34,519 bases of DNA, from NCBI RefSeq assembly GCF_900009265.2, contig NZ_LR734992.1, positions 22,800-57,318 of the forward strand. Direction: 5' to 3'. The notes under the pieces are model-generated. The model worked only from the letters and a program-made list of their open reading frames with translations. It was not told where the DNA came from and made no database searches. A program made the translations under genes and the position numbers. Positions 1 through 8,383 of this stretch are shown here, one piece after another (position 1 is the first letter of the stretch; each line of letters starts with the position of its first letter). Source of the stretch: Planktothrix paucivesiculata PCC 9631 (GTDB lineage: Bacteria > Cyanobacteriota > Cyanobacteriia > Cyanobacteriales > Microcoleaceae).

Positions 1-67
1 TGGACTAATTTAGCCAAAAGTATGTTAATTTACCTTAAAATCAAGAGTATTAATACTACTCTGGAAT

Positions 68-241
68 ATGGGGGTGATAAGAAATGTTGATAAAGATGAG
101 GTGGATGCGATCGCACAAGAAGATTATGCTGTTGAGGTGGCTGCTATTATCCAAAGTTCGATGCGTTGGGCGATGAGGCAACTTATTCACTCTATCCCAG
201 TGGATGAGGGACTGATAGCTCTGTTTACAGTTTCAGGTTGA
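68..241 (+). CDS. Possible small protein, 57 aa, unknown
   Basis: An ATG-started frame of 57 codons begins MGVIRNVDKDEV and ends LFTVSG. It has an amphipathic helical middle and no recognised domain. The frame stays open upstream only to about position 29, where a stop precedes it. Its ribosome binding site is weak (GGA a few bases upstream). The stop codon lies 3 bp from the stop of the convergent membrane-protein gene, the sort of close packing seen between real convergent genes. It could equally be the leftover 3' end of a decayed gene. No function is proposed. Confidence 0.3.
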   Translation: MGVIRNVDKDEVDAIAQEDYAVEVAAIIQSSMRWAMRQLIHSIPVDEGLIALFTVSG

Positions 242-244
242 GAA

Positions 245-1711
245 TTAATTCAATCCTGGTAGTTTCCAATCACGCACAACTTTTGTAACAGCATCGCGAG
301 TAGCCTCTGCCCCAAAACCCCAGGCTAGCAAGGCAAAATAGTCACTCCAACCATAAGCGCCAAATGTTGGTTGCTGAACGTATAGTTGCCTAAATCCTAC
401 GCCTGCCAAGAGTGCTACGGCGATCGCGTAACCAATCCAATTAAACACAATTAAATTGCGGGCAGCTTGTACAGGATTAAGTTGTAAAGGGCGAGCATCA
501 GGCACTTGATCGGGAAACTTAGAAGGTGATGTGTCATCGAAGTCTCTAGCAGTGATAAGTAACTGACCTCTAGCTCTCTCGTTTCCTGCCTGTTGCTTAA
601 TCGTTTGGTCTATTCTATCGATCTCATCTTCTACTTTCTGCTGCCATGTTTTGAAAGCCTCTGGATCGGTTGGAGAGAGGCTATCTAATTCCTGCTGTAA
701 GCTTTTAGATATACGTCTTAATGATTTATCCTCTTCTTGGGCTAACTCAGTCAACTCATTTCTAAGGGTGTCAAATTGGTTGACTTTAGCTTGACCTTGC
801 AGGTATCGGACAAGCTGTTGCCGCAAATTAATTAAATCCTCACTTAACTGTTGGGGACTTTCTTTGTCAGCTACTTGTCGCTCAATATTCTCTAATTGGA
901 TACGCACTGTCTGCACATAAGGTGCATCAGGATTATTCAGATTCTCTAAGCTATTACCTAACGAAGCGAGAGACTTGATTAGTGCTAGCCAGTCTTCTCG
1001 ACCTTTACGCCATTTATCCCAAATCGTTTGGGCTTGCGCTACTGCTTGCTGTGCCTGCTCCCAGCGCTTGTTTGTTAAAGCTGTTTCTACCTCGATTAGA
1101 TACCCATCAATTTTCACCTGGAAAGATTTTGCTAATTCAGGGTCAGCCTTTATCTGGGTGCGGATGCGACCAACTTGCACCACAATTTCATCACGATTTC
1201 TGCCCTCGGTGCGGTAGGCTGAAACTCCAATTCCTACTCCAACACCTAACAACAAGATTAGCAGTGGCCAAAGCCAATGGTCTTTAACTCGCACTATAAC
1301 TGGAACAGTCAATTGTCCATCTGGATAAATAGCCAGCAAAACACCACTAAATTCACCGCTATGGGCAACACTTAAGTCGAACTGGACTGGGACAGTCAGT
1401 GGTTGATTGAGTTGAACTGAGGTGGCAGTTAAAATTGGACGTATGGCTGTAGCTGGCAGCACTGTAGCTCCATCAGCTCGATTCAAGTCGAGGCTGAGTA
1501 TTTTTAAGTTTGCGATCGCTTGGTTAGTCTGTACGAGAAGGTGGCGTTTAACAGGGGGACAGTTAAAAAAGACCGGACATTGAGTTCCCACCACTGTAAC
1601 GCTGGATGGTGTTATGGTAACTGCTGGTTCGGCTTTGGCAGGGGGGGCTACCAATACTAAACCGAGGGTTAGGCTCAACAGCCCCATCATAGTTTTTTGA
1701 CCGCGCTTCAT
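245..1711 (-). CDS. Signal-peptide, membrane-anchored coiled-coil protein in caspase operon
   Basis: 488 residues. The N-terminus looks like a signal peptide with an AKA/E cleavage site near residue 27. Residues 28-143 look beta-rich and extracytoplasmic, with a close Cys45/Cys51 pair that could form a disulfide. A strong transmembrane segment follows (about 146-166), then a long Gln/Glu/Lys-rich helical and coiled-coil region (about 170-415). A second membrane segment (about 420-440) and a further hydrophobic stretch (about 456-468) end the protein. An AGGAAAG ribosome binding site lies 5 bp before the ATG. The gene starts 49 bp after the caspase stop on the same strand, so the two are probably co-transcribed. 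I do not recognise a named family. A membrane partner, anchor or target of the EAD-caspase is an inference from context only. Confidence 0.8.
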   Translation of the reverse strand: MKRGQKTMMGLLSLTLGLVLVAPPAKAEPAVTITPSSVTVVGTQCPVFFNCPPVKRHLLVQTNQAIANLKILSLDLNRADGATVLPATAIRPILTATSVQLNQPLTVPVQFDLSVAHSGEFSGVLLAIYPDGQLTVPVIVRVKDHWLWPLLILLLGVGVGIGVSAYRTEGRNRDEIVVQVGRIRTQIKADPELAKSFQVKIDGYLIEVETALTNKRWEQAQQAVAQAQTIWDKWRKGREDWLALIKSLASLGNSLENLNNPDAPYVQTVRIQLENIERQVADKESPQQLSEDLINLRQQLVRYLQGQAKVNQFDTLRNELTELAQEEDKSLRRISKSLQQELDSLSPTDPEAFKTWQQKVEDEIDRIDQTIKQQAGNERARGQLLITARDFDDTSPSKFPDQVPDARPLQLNPVQAARNLIVFNWIGYAIAVALLAGVGFRQLYVQQPTFGAYGWSDYFALLAWGFGAEATRDAVTKVVRDWKLPGLN

Positions 1712-1760
1712 ACTAACTTTCCTAATTCTGGTTTTTTGGAGTTTCTAATGCTACCTTGAC

Positions 1761-2945
1761 CTAGTTAGAACTATTACGATAATCCGCTAGAATTATGTCT
1801 CCGAGTCCTTCTGTTTGAGCCGTTGGCTCTTGGATTATCCCACCGTTTTCCACGCTCCAACGACGCAAACTATCCAGCACGTAAGTCTTGAGATCGTCCA
1901 CAGTCACAAATTCCTTTTTACCTCGGTCAGCTTTACCACTGAGTCCTTCTAGCAAGTAGTAAGTGAAAACTCCTGATTTTCGATCGAGCGATTCTCGAGC
2001 TTTCTGTTGGGCTGTGCTAGCTGCAATTAGGGCAAACCCCTCAGCTAACTCATAAACATTATGAATGAACTGCGGATCGTCTATTCCTCGTTCGGTTTCG
2101 ACTCCCATGTGGCAAGCATCCAGCGTCAGCACCAGCCGTCTTGCTTTACTAGAACACATCTGTTGTTTTACTTCTGCTAACGGCAAGCCTGTTTTTGCTA
2201 AAGTTGGTAAACGAGTATCCCTGATGATTAGCACAGGTTGTTTATCGGTCAAAAGCTTGCCGTGACAAGAAAAATGTACCAATAATAGGTCATCTGGATC
2301 TACGATGCTGCAAAGCTGAATTAATTCAGCCTCTACATTGTTGCGGGTGGGGAAGCGGGCGTTACTCAAATCTAGACGATCGTGTAAACAAATAACTGTA
2401 TACCCAAGTGCTTTGAGTTTCTCGTCTAATGCCACCACATCTTCTACGCAGAAATTCAAGGGTTGAACTGATGGATCGTTATAGCGGTTGACACCTACCA
2501 AAAATGCCCAACGATTCTTAATAGGACGACGCTCTTCTATTTCGGTATTTCTTATCTGTGCGTTACCCCGAATATTAGTTTCTGGATTAGCTTTTTGTAT
2601 ATGACTATTTGTAGTTAGTTTTTTTCCCAGAGCATTTTCCAATTGTTCAGCTAAATCTGCCAAGTGCTGGTGACGTTCATCATTTTCATCTATCAGTTCG
2701 CTTAACTGACGAACCAATAAGACAAGCACATTTTGTTGGGTATCGCCACGATGCTTGTCTCTTAAAAAGGCAATTACAGCATCTACCCTGCTGGTAAGAC
2801 TATCAGCCTCGGGCAAATTTTTCAGCCAGGGTTTGAGTGGCTCAGAAGCAAAAACTGACCGGAGTTTGTTATGGCTCTCAAATTGTTCGCAATCTAACAG
2901 TGCTTTACGCAATTGATGATGCAGTTCTGAAGGAATACCAGCCAT
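1761..2945 (-). CDS. EAD-caspase (peptidase C14-like) protein
   Basis: 394 residues in two parts. Residues 1-107 form an all-helical effector-associated domain (EAD) with the pattern LRKALLDCEQF, then RVDAVIAFL and VLLVRQL. The same domain occurs in three other proteins of this window. After a polar linker, residues about 145-390 form a caspase-like protease: FLVGVNRY opens the fold, the catalytic His is His228 in HFSCHG, and the catalytic Cys is Cys278 in LDACH. Both dyad residues are present, so the enzyme should be active. EAD-caspases of this kind are effectors in bacterial conflict and cell-death systems, where the adaptor domain recruits the protease to a switch protein. The gene is divergent from the EAD-STAND gene and upstream of the membrane-protein gene. 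The protein substrate is unknown. Confidence 0.92.
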   Translation of the reverse strand: MAGIPSELHHQLRKALLDCEQFESHNKLRSVFASEPLKPWLKNLPEADSLTSRVDAVIAFLRDKHRGDTQQNVLVLLVRQLSELIDENDERHQHLADLAEQLENALGKKLTTNSHIQKANPETNIRGNAQIRNTEIEERRPIKNRWAFLVGVNRYNDPSVQPLNFCVEDVVALDEKLKALGYTVICLHDRLDLSNARFPTRNNVEAELIQLCSIVDPDDLLLVHFSCHGKLLTDKQPVLIIRDTRLPTLAKTGLPLAEVKQQMCSSKARRLVLTLDACHMGVETERGIDDPQFIHNVYELAEGFALIAASTAQQKARESLDRKSGVFTYYLLEGLSGKADRGKKEFVTVDDLKTYVLDSLRRWSVENGGIIQEPTAQTEGLGDIILADYRNSSN

Positions 2946-3362
2946 GTTGTTCTTTTACAAGCCTAGTTGCAGTGACAAATCAAAAAGTGTCTTATTAGAA
3001 ATATATGGAGATAGATAGAACTGGCTAAAGCAATTCACGAAACAATCATTATGCCGTGCAGAACTACTTCAGTTGATGTTTATGTATGATTTTGCTAGTG
3101 CCGGACTGCCTATTGTGAATCCCAAACTTAATTTTTGCATCCTTTTTTGGTTAAGATCTAAAAACAACCCCAATCAATTATATACCTAGTGTTTCCTCAG
3201 TGACCTTTGGCACTTAGCAAAATCTTTGAAAATCTTGTAAAATAAGCCATAAAGTGCTAATCGTAACCTTTGTGCAAGAATTTCTATCGGCAGTATAAGC
3301 AGGCTGAATATGTTAAATTTGTTTAAGCCGTCGAGTATAGAGCGTGATTTGTCGGCAGAGCG
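2946..3362. other. 417-bp divergent intergenic region
   Basis: This non-coding, AT-rich stretch separates the divergent EAD-caspase and EAD-STAND start codons, so it must hold both promoters. I see one reasonable sigma70-type promoter facing the STAND gene (listed separately). I found no clear ribosome binding site for the caspase gene and no convincing operator. A loose inverted pair, GCACTT and AAGTGC about 40 bp apart around 3210-3256, is too short to call. No RNA gene is apparent. Confidence 0.6.
3270..3299 (+). promoter_or_regulatory. Candidate promoter for the EAD-STAND gene
   Basis: A TTGTGC -35-like box (3270-3275) is followed after 18 bp by TATAAG (3294-3299), which matches five of six bases of the -10 consensus. 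Transcription would start near 3306, giving a leader of roughly 57 bases before the ATG at 3363. The -35 match is only moderate and no experimental support is available. Confidence 0.3.
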
Positions 3363-6300
3363 ATGATGAGTAGTCTACCAAACGAGATTGTGTGTCAATG
3401 CCGTCAAGTCCTGTTGAAATGTCAAGAATTTGATAACGATGAGTCACTTCAAGGAGTTTTTATCACTCCCGAACTTTTCCCTTTCCAATCTGGATTAAAA
3501 TCAGCGGATAGTCGGAAGGGGCGGGTAGATCTCTGTCTAAAATATCTGCTTGAAAATCATTTGAGTGACGGGGGTTCTGTTTTACCAATTTTTTTGGCAC
3601 AATTGCGCACTCGTTATGACCCGAAGGACGCACGGCATGGAGAACTGGCAGAACTTTGTGAATCTGTGCAAGCAGTTTTGACAACTTCAGCAAGTTTACC
3701 AGAAGAAAGCAACTTTGAGAGATTAAAGCAAGAATTGATTGCAGCATCCCAGGGATTGCTAAACTGGCCAATAACTCTGGGAAATGATCGGCAGATTGAG
3801 CGTCCTGAGTTTCAGCAATTACTGGATCGAATACAAGAAGAAAAAAGCTCTACAACTCTAATTCTAGGAAGTCCAGGTACGGGAAAATCTGCATTACTGG
3901 CAACTCTGGGACATCACCTCGCCGATCGCCAAGCCCCTTTATGGGCGATTAAGGCTGACCAGTTGGGACGAGGAGTGAATACACTGGAAGATTTGTGCAG
4001 ACCTTACCTGACTATAAACCCGCATGACGCTATCAGAATCTTAGCTAAAAAGGAACCCGTTGTACTGTTAATAGACCAGCTTGATGCGGTTTCTGAGCTA
4101 TTGGATCGCAAATCTGAACGACTGAATATTTTGTTAAACCTAATCCAATCTCTTTCTGGAACGTCAGGTGTGCATATTATAGCTACTTCGCGTGAATTTG
4201 AATTTCGTCATGACGTGCGGCTGTCTTGCATTAAAGCAGAAAAAATGGATTTACAACTGCCAAAGTGGGAGCAGATTGCACCTATTTTAGTTGAAGGGAA
4301 GCATAATCCTAATAGCATGGGGCAACCGTTGCGGGAATTGTTGCAAACGCCCCTTCATTTAAAGCTTTTTCTTGAAGTGGCTGCGCCAGAAGAAGAATTT
4401 AATTCGTTGCAAGCATTGCTCAATCAGTTGTGGAGTCAACGGGTTGTCGATCCAGATAGCCCATCAGACCGCCGCGAGTTGCTTGAGTTACTCGCCGAGC
4501 GCATCAGTAATGAAGAAGAGTTCTGGCTACCAACTGCGATCGCAGAAGACACTCACTCATCAGCGTGTCGAGCTTTAGAACAAGCAGAAATTCTGACCCG
4601 AAGTCCTAACGGTCTGACGATTGGATTCCGACATCAAACTTACTACGACTATACACAGGCTCGTGCCTTCGCTCGTGGTTCTGTCCCTTTAGCAGACTAC
4701 GTTCTGGAACGGCAAGATGGTCTTTTCGTGCGACCCGTTCTTCTTAGTAGCCTAAATTACTTGAGGGAAACGGCTCGTAAAGAATATCATCGACAATTAC
4801 AAAAATTACTACGGTCAGAATTACGACTTCATATCAGTACCCTATTGCTGGAATTTGTAGGATCACAAAAAGATCCTGATGACACAGAAGCGCAACTTTT
4901 CTTACCACTTTTAAATTTGGAAACTGAGGGACAACGGCTATTAGCTAATGTTACTGGCAGTCCTGGTTGGTTTTCTCGCTTGCGCGATCGCCCAGATTTT
5001 GGACAGTGGTTGGATAAATCGCCCGAACAAGCGGTTTATTGCGTATCCTTGCTCAGTACAGCTATGCTATTTGCTCCTGAAGACGTTTTAGAACTTTTAG
5101 AAGAGTGTTGGTTGAGCGATCGCACCTACGATACTCTAAGTTTTAGAGTGCTGCTGAATCTTCAACAATGGACTGAGCGGTCAGTAAGTTTAGCCAGCCA
5201 GATAGTGAGACGTTCGCCAACTTCTCAATGGGATATATCTGAACTGGTGGAGCGAATAGCAGAAAACACCCCGGAACTTGCCCCTAGACTTTGGCGTGCT
5301 TATTTAGATTGGCAGTTAGAGCAGGCTTTAACAAAAGCAAACGAACCATTACCAGAGTTACCATCAAATGCTACTGAAGAGCAACGAGCAATTCATGGTT
5401 ACCTTCATCGTCCCTTGAAGGAAGTTGAAGATCTAATAGAACGCAAAGAAGATTTTTACAAGTTAGAAAGTTTTGCTGAAGCCACACCAAAAGCTTTTTT
5501 AGATTCTGTCTGGCCCTGGTTTCTGGATGCCATAAATCGAATTGCATATCAAAAAAATTCGCTTTCTGTAGGTTATCGTGACGATAGTGCTACAAATAAA
5601 AGTTTTCAAGGAGAATTTCCATCAGGGGCTGTTGTGAGATCGTTATTAATTGGTATTTCAGAGTTAGCCAAGCAAAATATTCATGATTTTTTGGATTTTC
5701 TAAGCAAAAATTTGGGTTCCGATTTGCAAATTGTCCATCGCTTGCTAGCTCGCGGATTGGAACATATAGCTAAAGAGGAACCACAGCAGGTGTTAGAATA
5801 TTTGATTGGCGACCCAAGACGCTTGAGTTTGGGAGATCACGAAGACCACTACAGAGAAACAAAACGGCTAATAGCGTCAGTTTTTCCTTACTTAGACCCA
5901 TTAGAACGAACTCGCATTGAGGAAGTAATAATAGCTTTCAAATACTATAACCATCTACCTCCACAATTATCAGCGAAGGAAAAATTTCAATTTTTAAAAT
6001 GGCAGCGCCAAGACCGACTACGCCTTTTGCGTGCCTTTCCGGTTGAGTATTTGAGTTCAAAAACTAAGCGACTGAGAGATGAAGAAGAACGGGCATTGCC
6101 TGAAACTGATGATTATGCAAGCCGTATGTACGGTGGTTTCATCGGAGCGCGTATAACTTTGGACGAAATGGCTCGTGCTTCAGATGAAGATATATTGCGA
6201 TTGTTTGACTTACTGCCAGATAAAATGGCATGGGACAACCCCAGACGGCAATCGTTTGAAGACTTTTCCCGTGCCGGAGGTGCTGTGCAATTGTCTCGCG

Positions 6301-7682
6301 AGTTTGGTCAACTGGCTAAAAGAGTACCTGAGCGCGTTGCTAACTTAGTTCAGTACCTCCAACCAGGCGAACATGAAACTTATGCAGGCGCAGCTATAGA
6401 AGGGTTAGCTGAGACTGATGTTTCGACTGCTGAGTTAATTTGTATCATTGAAGCTCTCGAAAGTCGAGGGTTTACATCAAGAAATTTTCGTTCTAGCGCT
6501 GCATCTGCTCTTGAAAAACGCGCTCGTCGCGATGGTCTTCCCAGTATGATCCTTTCCCGTTTGGAAAATTGGTTGGTTGAAGAAGTAGAACCAACTTTGT
6601 CAACGGAAGAACAAGAGACAAGAAACAAAACTGAACAGCAAAAGGAACCTATTTTTTGGGGTTCAGGTGGCACCTTTTTCCTACCACAAGGACGAGGTTC
6701 TATTTTACCCGCGATCGCTGCTGGTTATCTTAATCAGCAACCGCCCGATCTAGAGAACTGGACGCGCATTATTGAGGAACAATTGCAGCGAGAGCGGCAC
6801 CCTAGTATTTGGGTTTTAATATTAAACTATATGCCCCCGTTACTTAATGGTGATCGACAACGAGCCACACAGCTTTTTGATGCAATTATCCAAACTTATC
6901 CGGCAGTATTGCGTTATGAGTTTGCATTGCATAGTATTTCTTGCGCTATTGGATGGTTTGAACCAAAGGAAAAGATTCAGGGATGGATAGAGAAACTGCT
7001 AGATGATGGTTCTAGCTTTTGTTGTCAAGCTTACGGAGAATTACTCCTAATTTACTACTGCCAATATCAAGATACCTGGTCAAGGGAACAAATAGAAAGC
7101 CATTTAACTAAGCAAGGCGATGAAATTATTCTTTATGGTTTAGCACAGGCTGCTAGTTATTTATGGGAACAAAAAAAGTGTCGGAAAATAGCAACAACAA
7201 TCCTATGTATGTTAGCATCATCCTCTTCCTCCTGTATTCAAGATACTGTAGCTAATGTTTTTTGTTGGAACCAAAATAATTTTAAACTCAACTTAGAAAT
7301 GCGAAAAGTTGTCCAAGCTGCCTGTGAGAACCCGCCTGTATTGCTTAAGGCAGCTTACGATCTTATTGAGTTACTTGAACCAGAGACAGGTCGGGAACCT
7401 GGTCTTGTATCGGAGGTCTGCCAAGCAATACTCAATGCTGGTAGTTCAAATCTCAATAATGCGAGTTCCTTTCTACCTTTAGGAACTGCAAGTTTAACAA
7501 ATATAGTTTTAACATTGCATCGTCAAGACATCTATCGAGAAAGGGGATTATCTATATTTGAAAAATTACTTTCTCTAAATCTGGTAGAAGCTCGCGTTGC
7601 TCTGGAAGTTCTAGATAGGAAGCCTAATCAAATAACTTATTTGCCTCGACGAAGACGGCGAATGCGAAGACAAACGTCATAA
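3363..7682 (+). CDS. EAD-STAND NTPase with long helical C-terminal sensor region
   Basis: 1439 residues. Residues 1-113 form an EAD matching the caspase EAD in pattern (CRQVLLKCQEF, then RVDLCLKYL). A STAND P-loop NTPase follows: Walker A GSPGTGKS with Lys175, Walker B VVLLIDQLD with Asp238, a sensor-like HIIATSREF, and the downstream proline motif LLQTPLHLKL. The remaining 1000 or so residues are helical, HEAT/TPR-like and irregular, ending in a strongly basic tail (RRRRRMRRQ). STAND proteins are signal-operated switches in which the C-terminal superstructure senses a cue and the NTPase oligomerises. No catalytic effector is fused here, so the EAD is the likely output, plausibly to the EAD-caspase transcribed divergently. 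Two adjacent ATG codons (3363 and 3366) are both possible starts, with only a weak GAG upstream. This is the only large plus-strand gene before the window end. Confidence 0.9.
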   Translation: MMSSLPNEIVCQCRQVLLKCQEFDNDESLQGVFITPELFPFQSGLKSADSRKGRVDLCLKYLLENHLSDGGSVLPIFLAQLRTRYDPKDARHGELAELCESVQAVLTTSASLPEESNFERLKQELIAASQGLLNWPITLGNDRQIERPEFQQLLDRIQEEKSSTTLILGSPGTGKSALLATLGHHLADRQAPLWAIKADQLGRGVNTLEDLCRPYLTINPHDAIRILAKKEPVVLLIDQLDAVSELLDRKSERLNILLNLIQSLSGTSGVHIIATSREFEFRHDVRLSCIKAEKMDLQLPKWEQIAPILVEGKHNPNSMGQPLRELLQTPLHLKLFLEVAAPEEEFNSLQALLNQLWSQRVVDPDSPSDRRELLELLAERISNEEEFWLPTAIAEDTHSSACRALEQAEILTRSPNGLTIGFRHQTYYDYTQARAFARGSVPLADYVLERQDGLFVRPVLLSSLNYLRETARKEYHRQLQKLLRSELRLHISTLLLEFVGSQKDPDDTEAQLFLPLLNLETEGQRLLANVTGSPGWFSRLRDRPDFGQWLDKSPEQAVYCVSLLSTAMLFAPEDVLELLEECWLSDRTYDTLSFRVLLNLQQWTERSVSLASQIVRRSPTSQWDISELVERIAENTPELAPRLWRAYLDWQLEQALTKANEPLPELPSNATEEQRAIHGYLHRPLKEVEDLIERKEDFYKLESFAEATPKAFLDSVWPWFLDAINRIAYQKNSLSVGYRDDSATNKSFQGEFPSGAVVRSLLIGISELAKQNIHDFLDFLSKNLGSDLQIVHRLLARGLEHIAKEEPQQVLEYLIGDPRRLSLGDHEDHYRETKRLIASVFPYLDPLERTRIEEVIIAFKYYNHLPPQLSAKEKFQFLKWQRQDRLRLLRAFPVEYLSSKTKRLRDEEERALPETDDYASRMYGGFIGARITLDEMARASDEDILRLFDLLPDKMAWDNPRRQSFEDFSRAGGAVQLSREFGQLAKRVPERVANLVQYLQPGEHETYAGAAIEGLAETDVSTAELICIIEALESRGFTSRNFRSSAASALEKRARRDGLPSMILSRLENWLVEEVEPTLSTEEQETRNKTEQQKEPIFWGSGGTFFLPQGRGSILPAIAAGYLNQQPPDLENWTRIIEEQLQRERHPSIWVLILNYMPPLLNGDRQRATQLFDAIIQTYPAVLRYEFALHSISCAIGWFEPKEKIQGWIEKLLDDGSSFCCQAYGELLLIYYCQYQDTWSREQIESHLTKQGDEIILYGLAQAASYLWEQKKCRKIATTILCMLASSSSSCIQDTVANVFCWNQNNFKLNLEMRKVVQAACENPPVLLKAAYDLIELLEPETGREPGLVSEVCQAILNAGSSNLNNASSFLPLGTASLTNIVLTLHRQDIYRERGLSIFEKLLSLNLVEARVALEVLDRKPNQITYLPRRRRRMRRQTS

Positions 7683-7703
7683 CATTTAGGCAATGAAATA
7701 ACA

Positions 7704-7740
7704 GTCACTCCTCATTTTTGGAGTTTGGTGATCACTTTTT
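7704..7740 (+). terminator. Candidate terminator after the STAND gene
   Basis: GTCACTCC (7704-7711) can pair with GGAGT (7720-7724) and, after a short bulge, with GTGAT (7728-7732). A run of five T residues follows (7736-7740). The bulge and a G-T pair make the stem imperfect. The position, 22 bp past the STAND stop and before a convergent gene, fits a terminator. Confidence 0.3.
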
Positions 7741-7826
7741 GATAAAACTAGCTGATATCATACATTTACATTGAGACAATAGATAAATACAATCCGAGTT
7801 TAGGCAGTCTTTTTAAAGATTTTATG

Positions 7827-8027
7827 TCATTGATTTTTTAGTTGGGATGAAGAAGACTCTGATCCTTTATACGGACTACTTTGAGTAATTGAATTTTCAA
7901 TTATCTGCTTAGTTTCTTGCCTTGTGACTGGAGTAATACGACCTCCAGCGCCATCTTGTCGGGTGACGTTTGTTATTTGGCCAGAGTGCATGGAAGGCTT
8001 ATCTCCGTTTGAAAGTTTGTCATTCAT
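7827..8027 (-). CDS. Small tail-sharing protein B, 66 aa
   Basis: The chosen start (MNDKLSNG) overlaps the stop of protein A by 8 bp, with no strong ribosome binding site, so translation is probably coupled to protein A. An ATG further upstream in this frame only re-reads protein A. The protein is polar and probably disordered. It carries two copies of a short motif, GQITNVTRQD and GRITPVTRQE. Its final 38 residues (from GRIT to the end) align without gaps to the tail of protein A: TKQIIENSITQSS here against SKEMLENSVTQSS there, each followed by an SSSS run and an Asn-rich end. No family is recognised. Lying at the 3' end of a CHAT-protease operon, it is a candidate protease substrate, cofactor or inhibitor. 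That role is inference. Confidence 0.65.
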   Translation of the reverse strand: MNDKLSNGDKPSMHSGQITNVTRQDGAGGRITPVTRQETKQIIENSITQSSPYKGSESSSSQLKNQ

Positions 8028-8373
8028 TTTTTGTTTTGGATGAAGAAGATGGGCGTTGCTTGGATTGACTGCTCTGAGTAACCGAGTTTTCGAGCATCTC
8101 TTTGCTTTCTTTTCCTGTGAGGGAGGTAGCACGACCATCGGCGGCTCGAAGGCTATCTAAATCATCAATCGGTATATTAAGGATAGCATCTAGAATTAGC
8201 GGATGTTCTTCACACCAGAGGGCTATTGCATTAGAGATTTCTTCAACATCATCTGGGAGGGTTGAAAGTAAATCTTTTAAATCTGCACGGTCTTCTGCTG
8301 TAAATAGTTCGGGTTGAGTTTGTACTAAATAAACAAAAGTTATGATATTTTCTTCGTAATCAGATAATGACAT
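8020..8373 (-). CDS. Small tail-sharing protein A, 117 aa
   Basis: The start MSLSDYEENI is chosen because a perfect AGGAGG lies 4 bp before it. A longer frame starting nine codons upstream would re-read the CHAT gene's end. The N-terminal 75 residues are acidic and predicted helical (LFTAEDRADLKDLLSTLPDD, then LWCEEHPLILDAIL). The last 38 residues form a Ser-rich tail (GRATSLTGKESKEMLENSV onward) closely related to the tail of protein B just downstream. The gene begins 8 bp after the stop of the MoxR-vWA-linked CHAT protease. I do not recognise a named family. The context suggests a dedicated partner of that CHAT protein, perhaps the cleaved target or a regulator. The gene itself is well supported; its function is unknown. 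Confidence 0.75.
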   Translation of the reverse strand: MSLSDYEENIITFVYLVQTQPELFTAEDRADLKDLLSTLPDDVEEISNAIALWCEEHPLILDAILNIPIDDLDSLRAADGRATSLTGKESKEMLENSVTQSSQSKQRPSSSSKTKNE

Positions 8374-8377
8374 TTTT

Positions 8378-8383
8378 CCTCCT
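8378..8383 (-). promoter_or_regulatory. Strong Shine-Dalgarno site inside the CHAT stop region
   Basis: AGGAGG on the minus strand overlaps the TAG stop region of the upstream CHAT gene and sits 4 bp before the ATG of small protein A. It fixes that start and is the strongest ribosome binding site seen in this operon. It suggests protein A is made in larger amounts than neighbours that rely on coupling alone. Confidence 0.7.

Noticed and set aside
975-1287. Plus-strand ORFs opposite the membrane protein
   Set aside because: They are antisense shadows of a gene with a clear signal peptide and membrane segments, and show no domain character.
3205-3260. Inverted repeat GCACTT/AAGTGC as an operator in the divergent gap
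   Set aside because: Six-base arms about 40 bp apart are expected by chance in a gap of this size.
7741-7826. Terminator hairpin for the minus-strand array (AGTCTTT/AAAGATT near 7808-7823)
   Set aside because: The loop would be only two bases and one pair is G-T, so a stable hairpin is unlikely.
8028-8138. Longer N-terminus for small protein B
   Set aside because: These codons re-read the conserved tail-coding part of protein A in a different frame. The start at 8027 is the first that does not.
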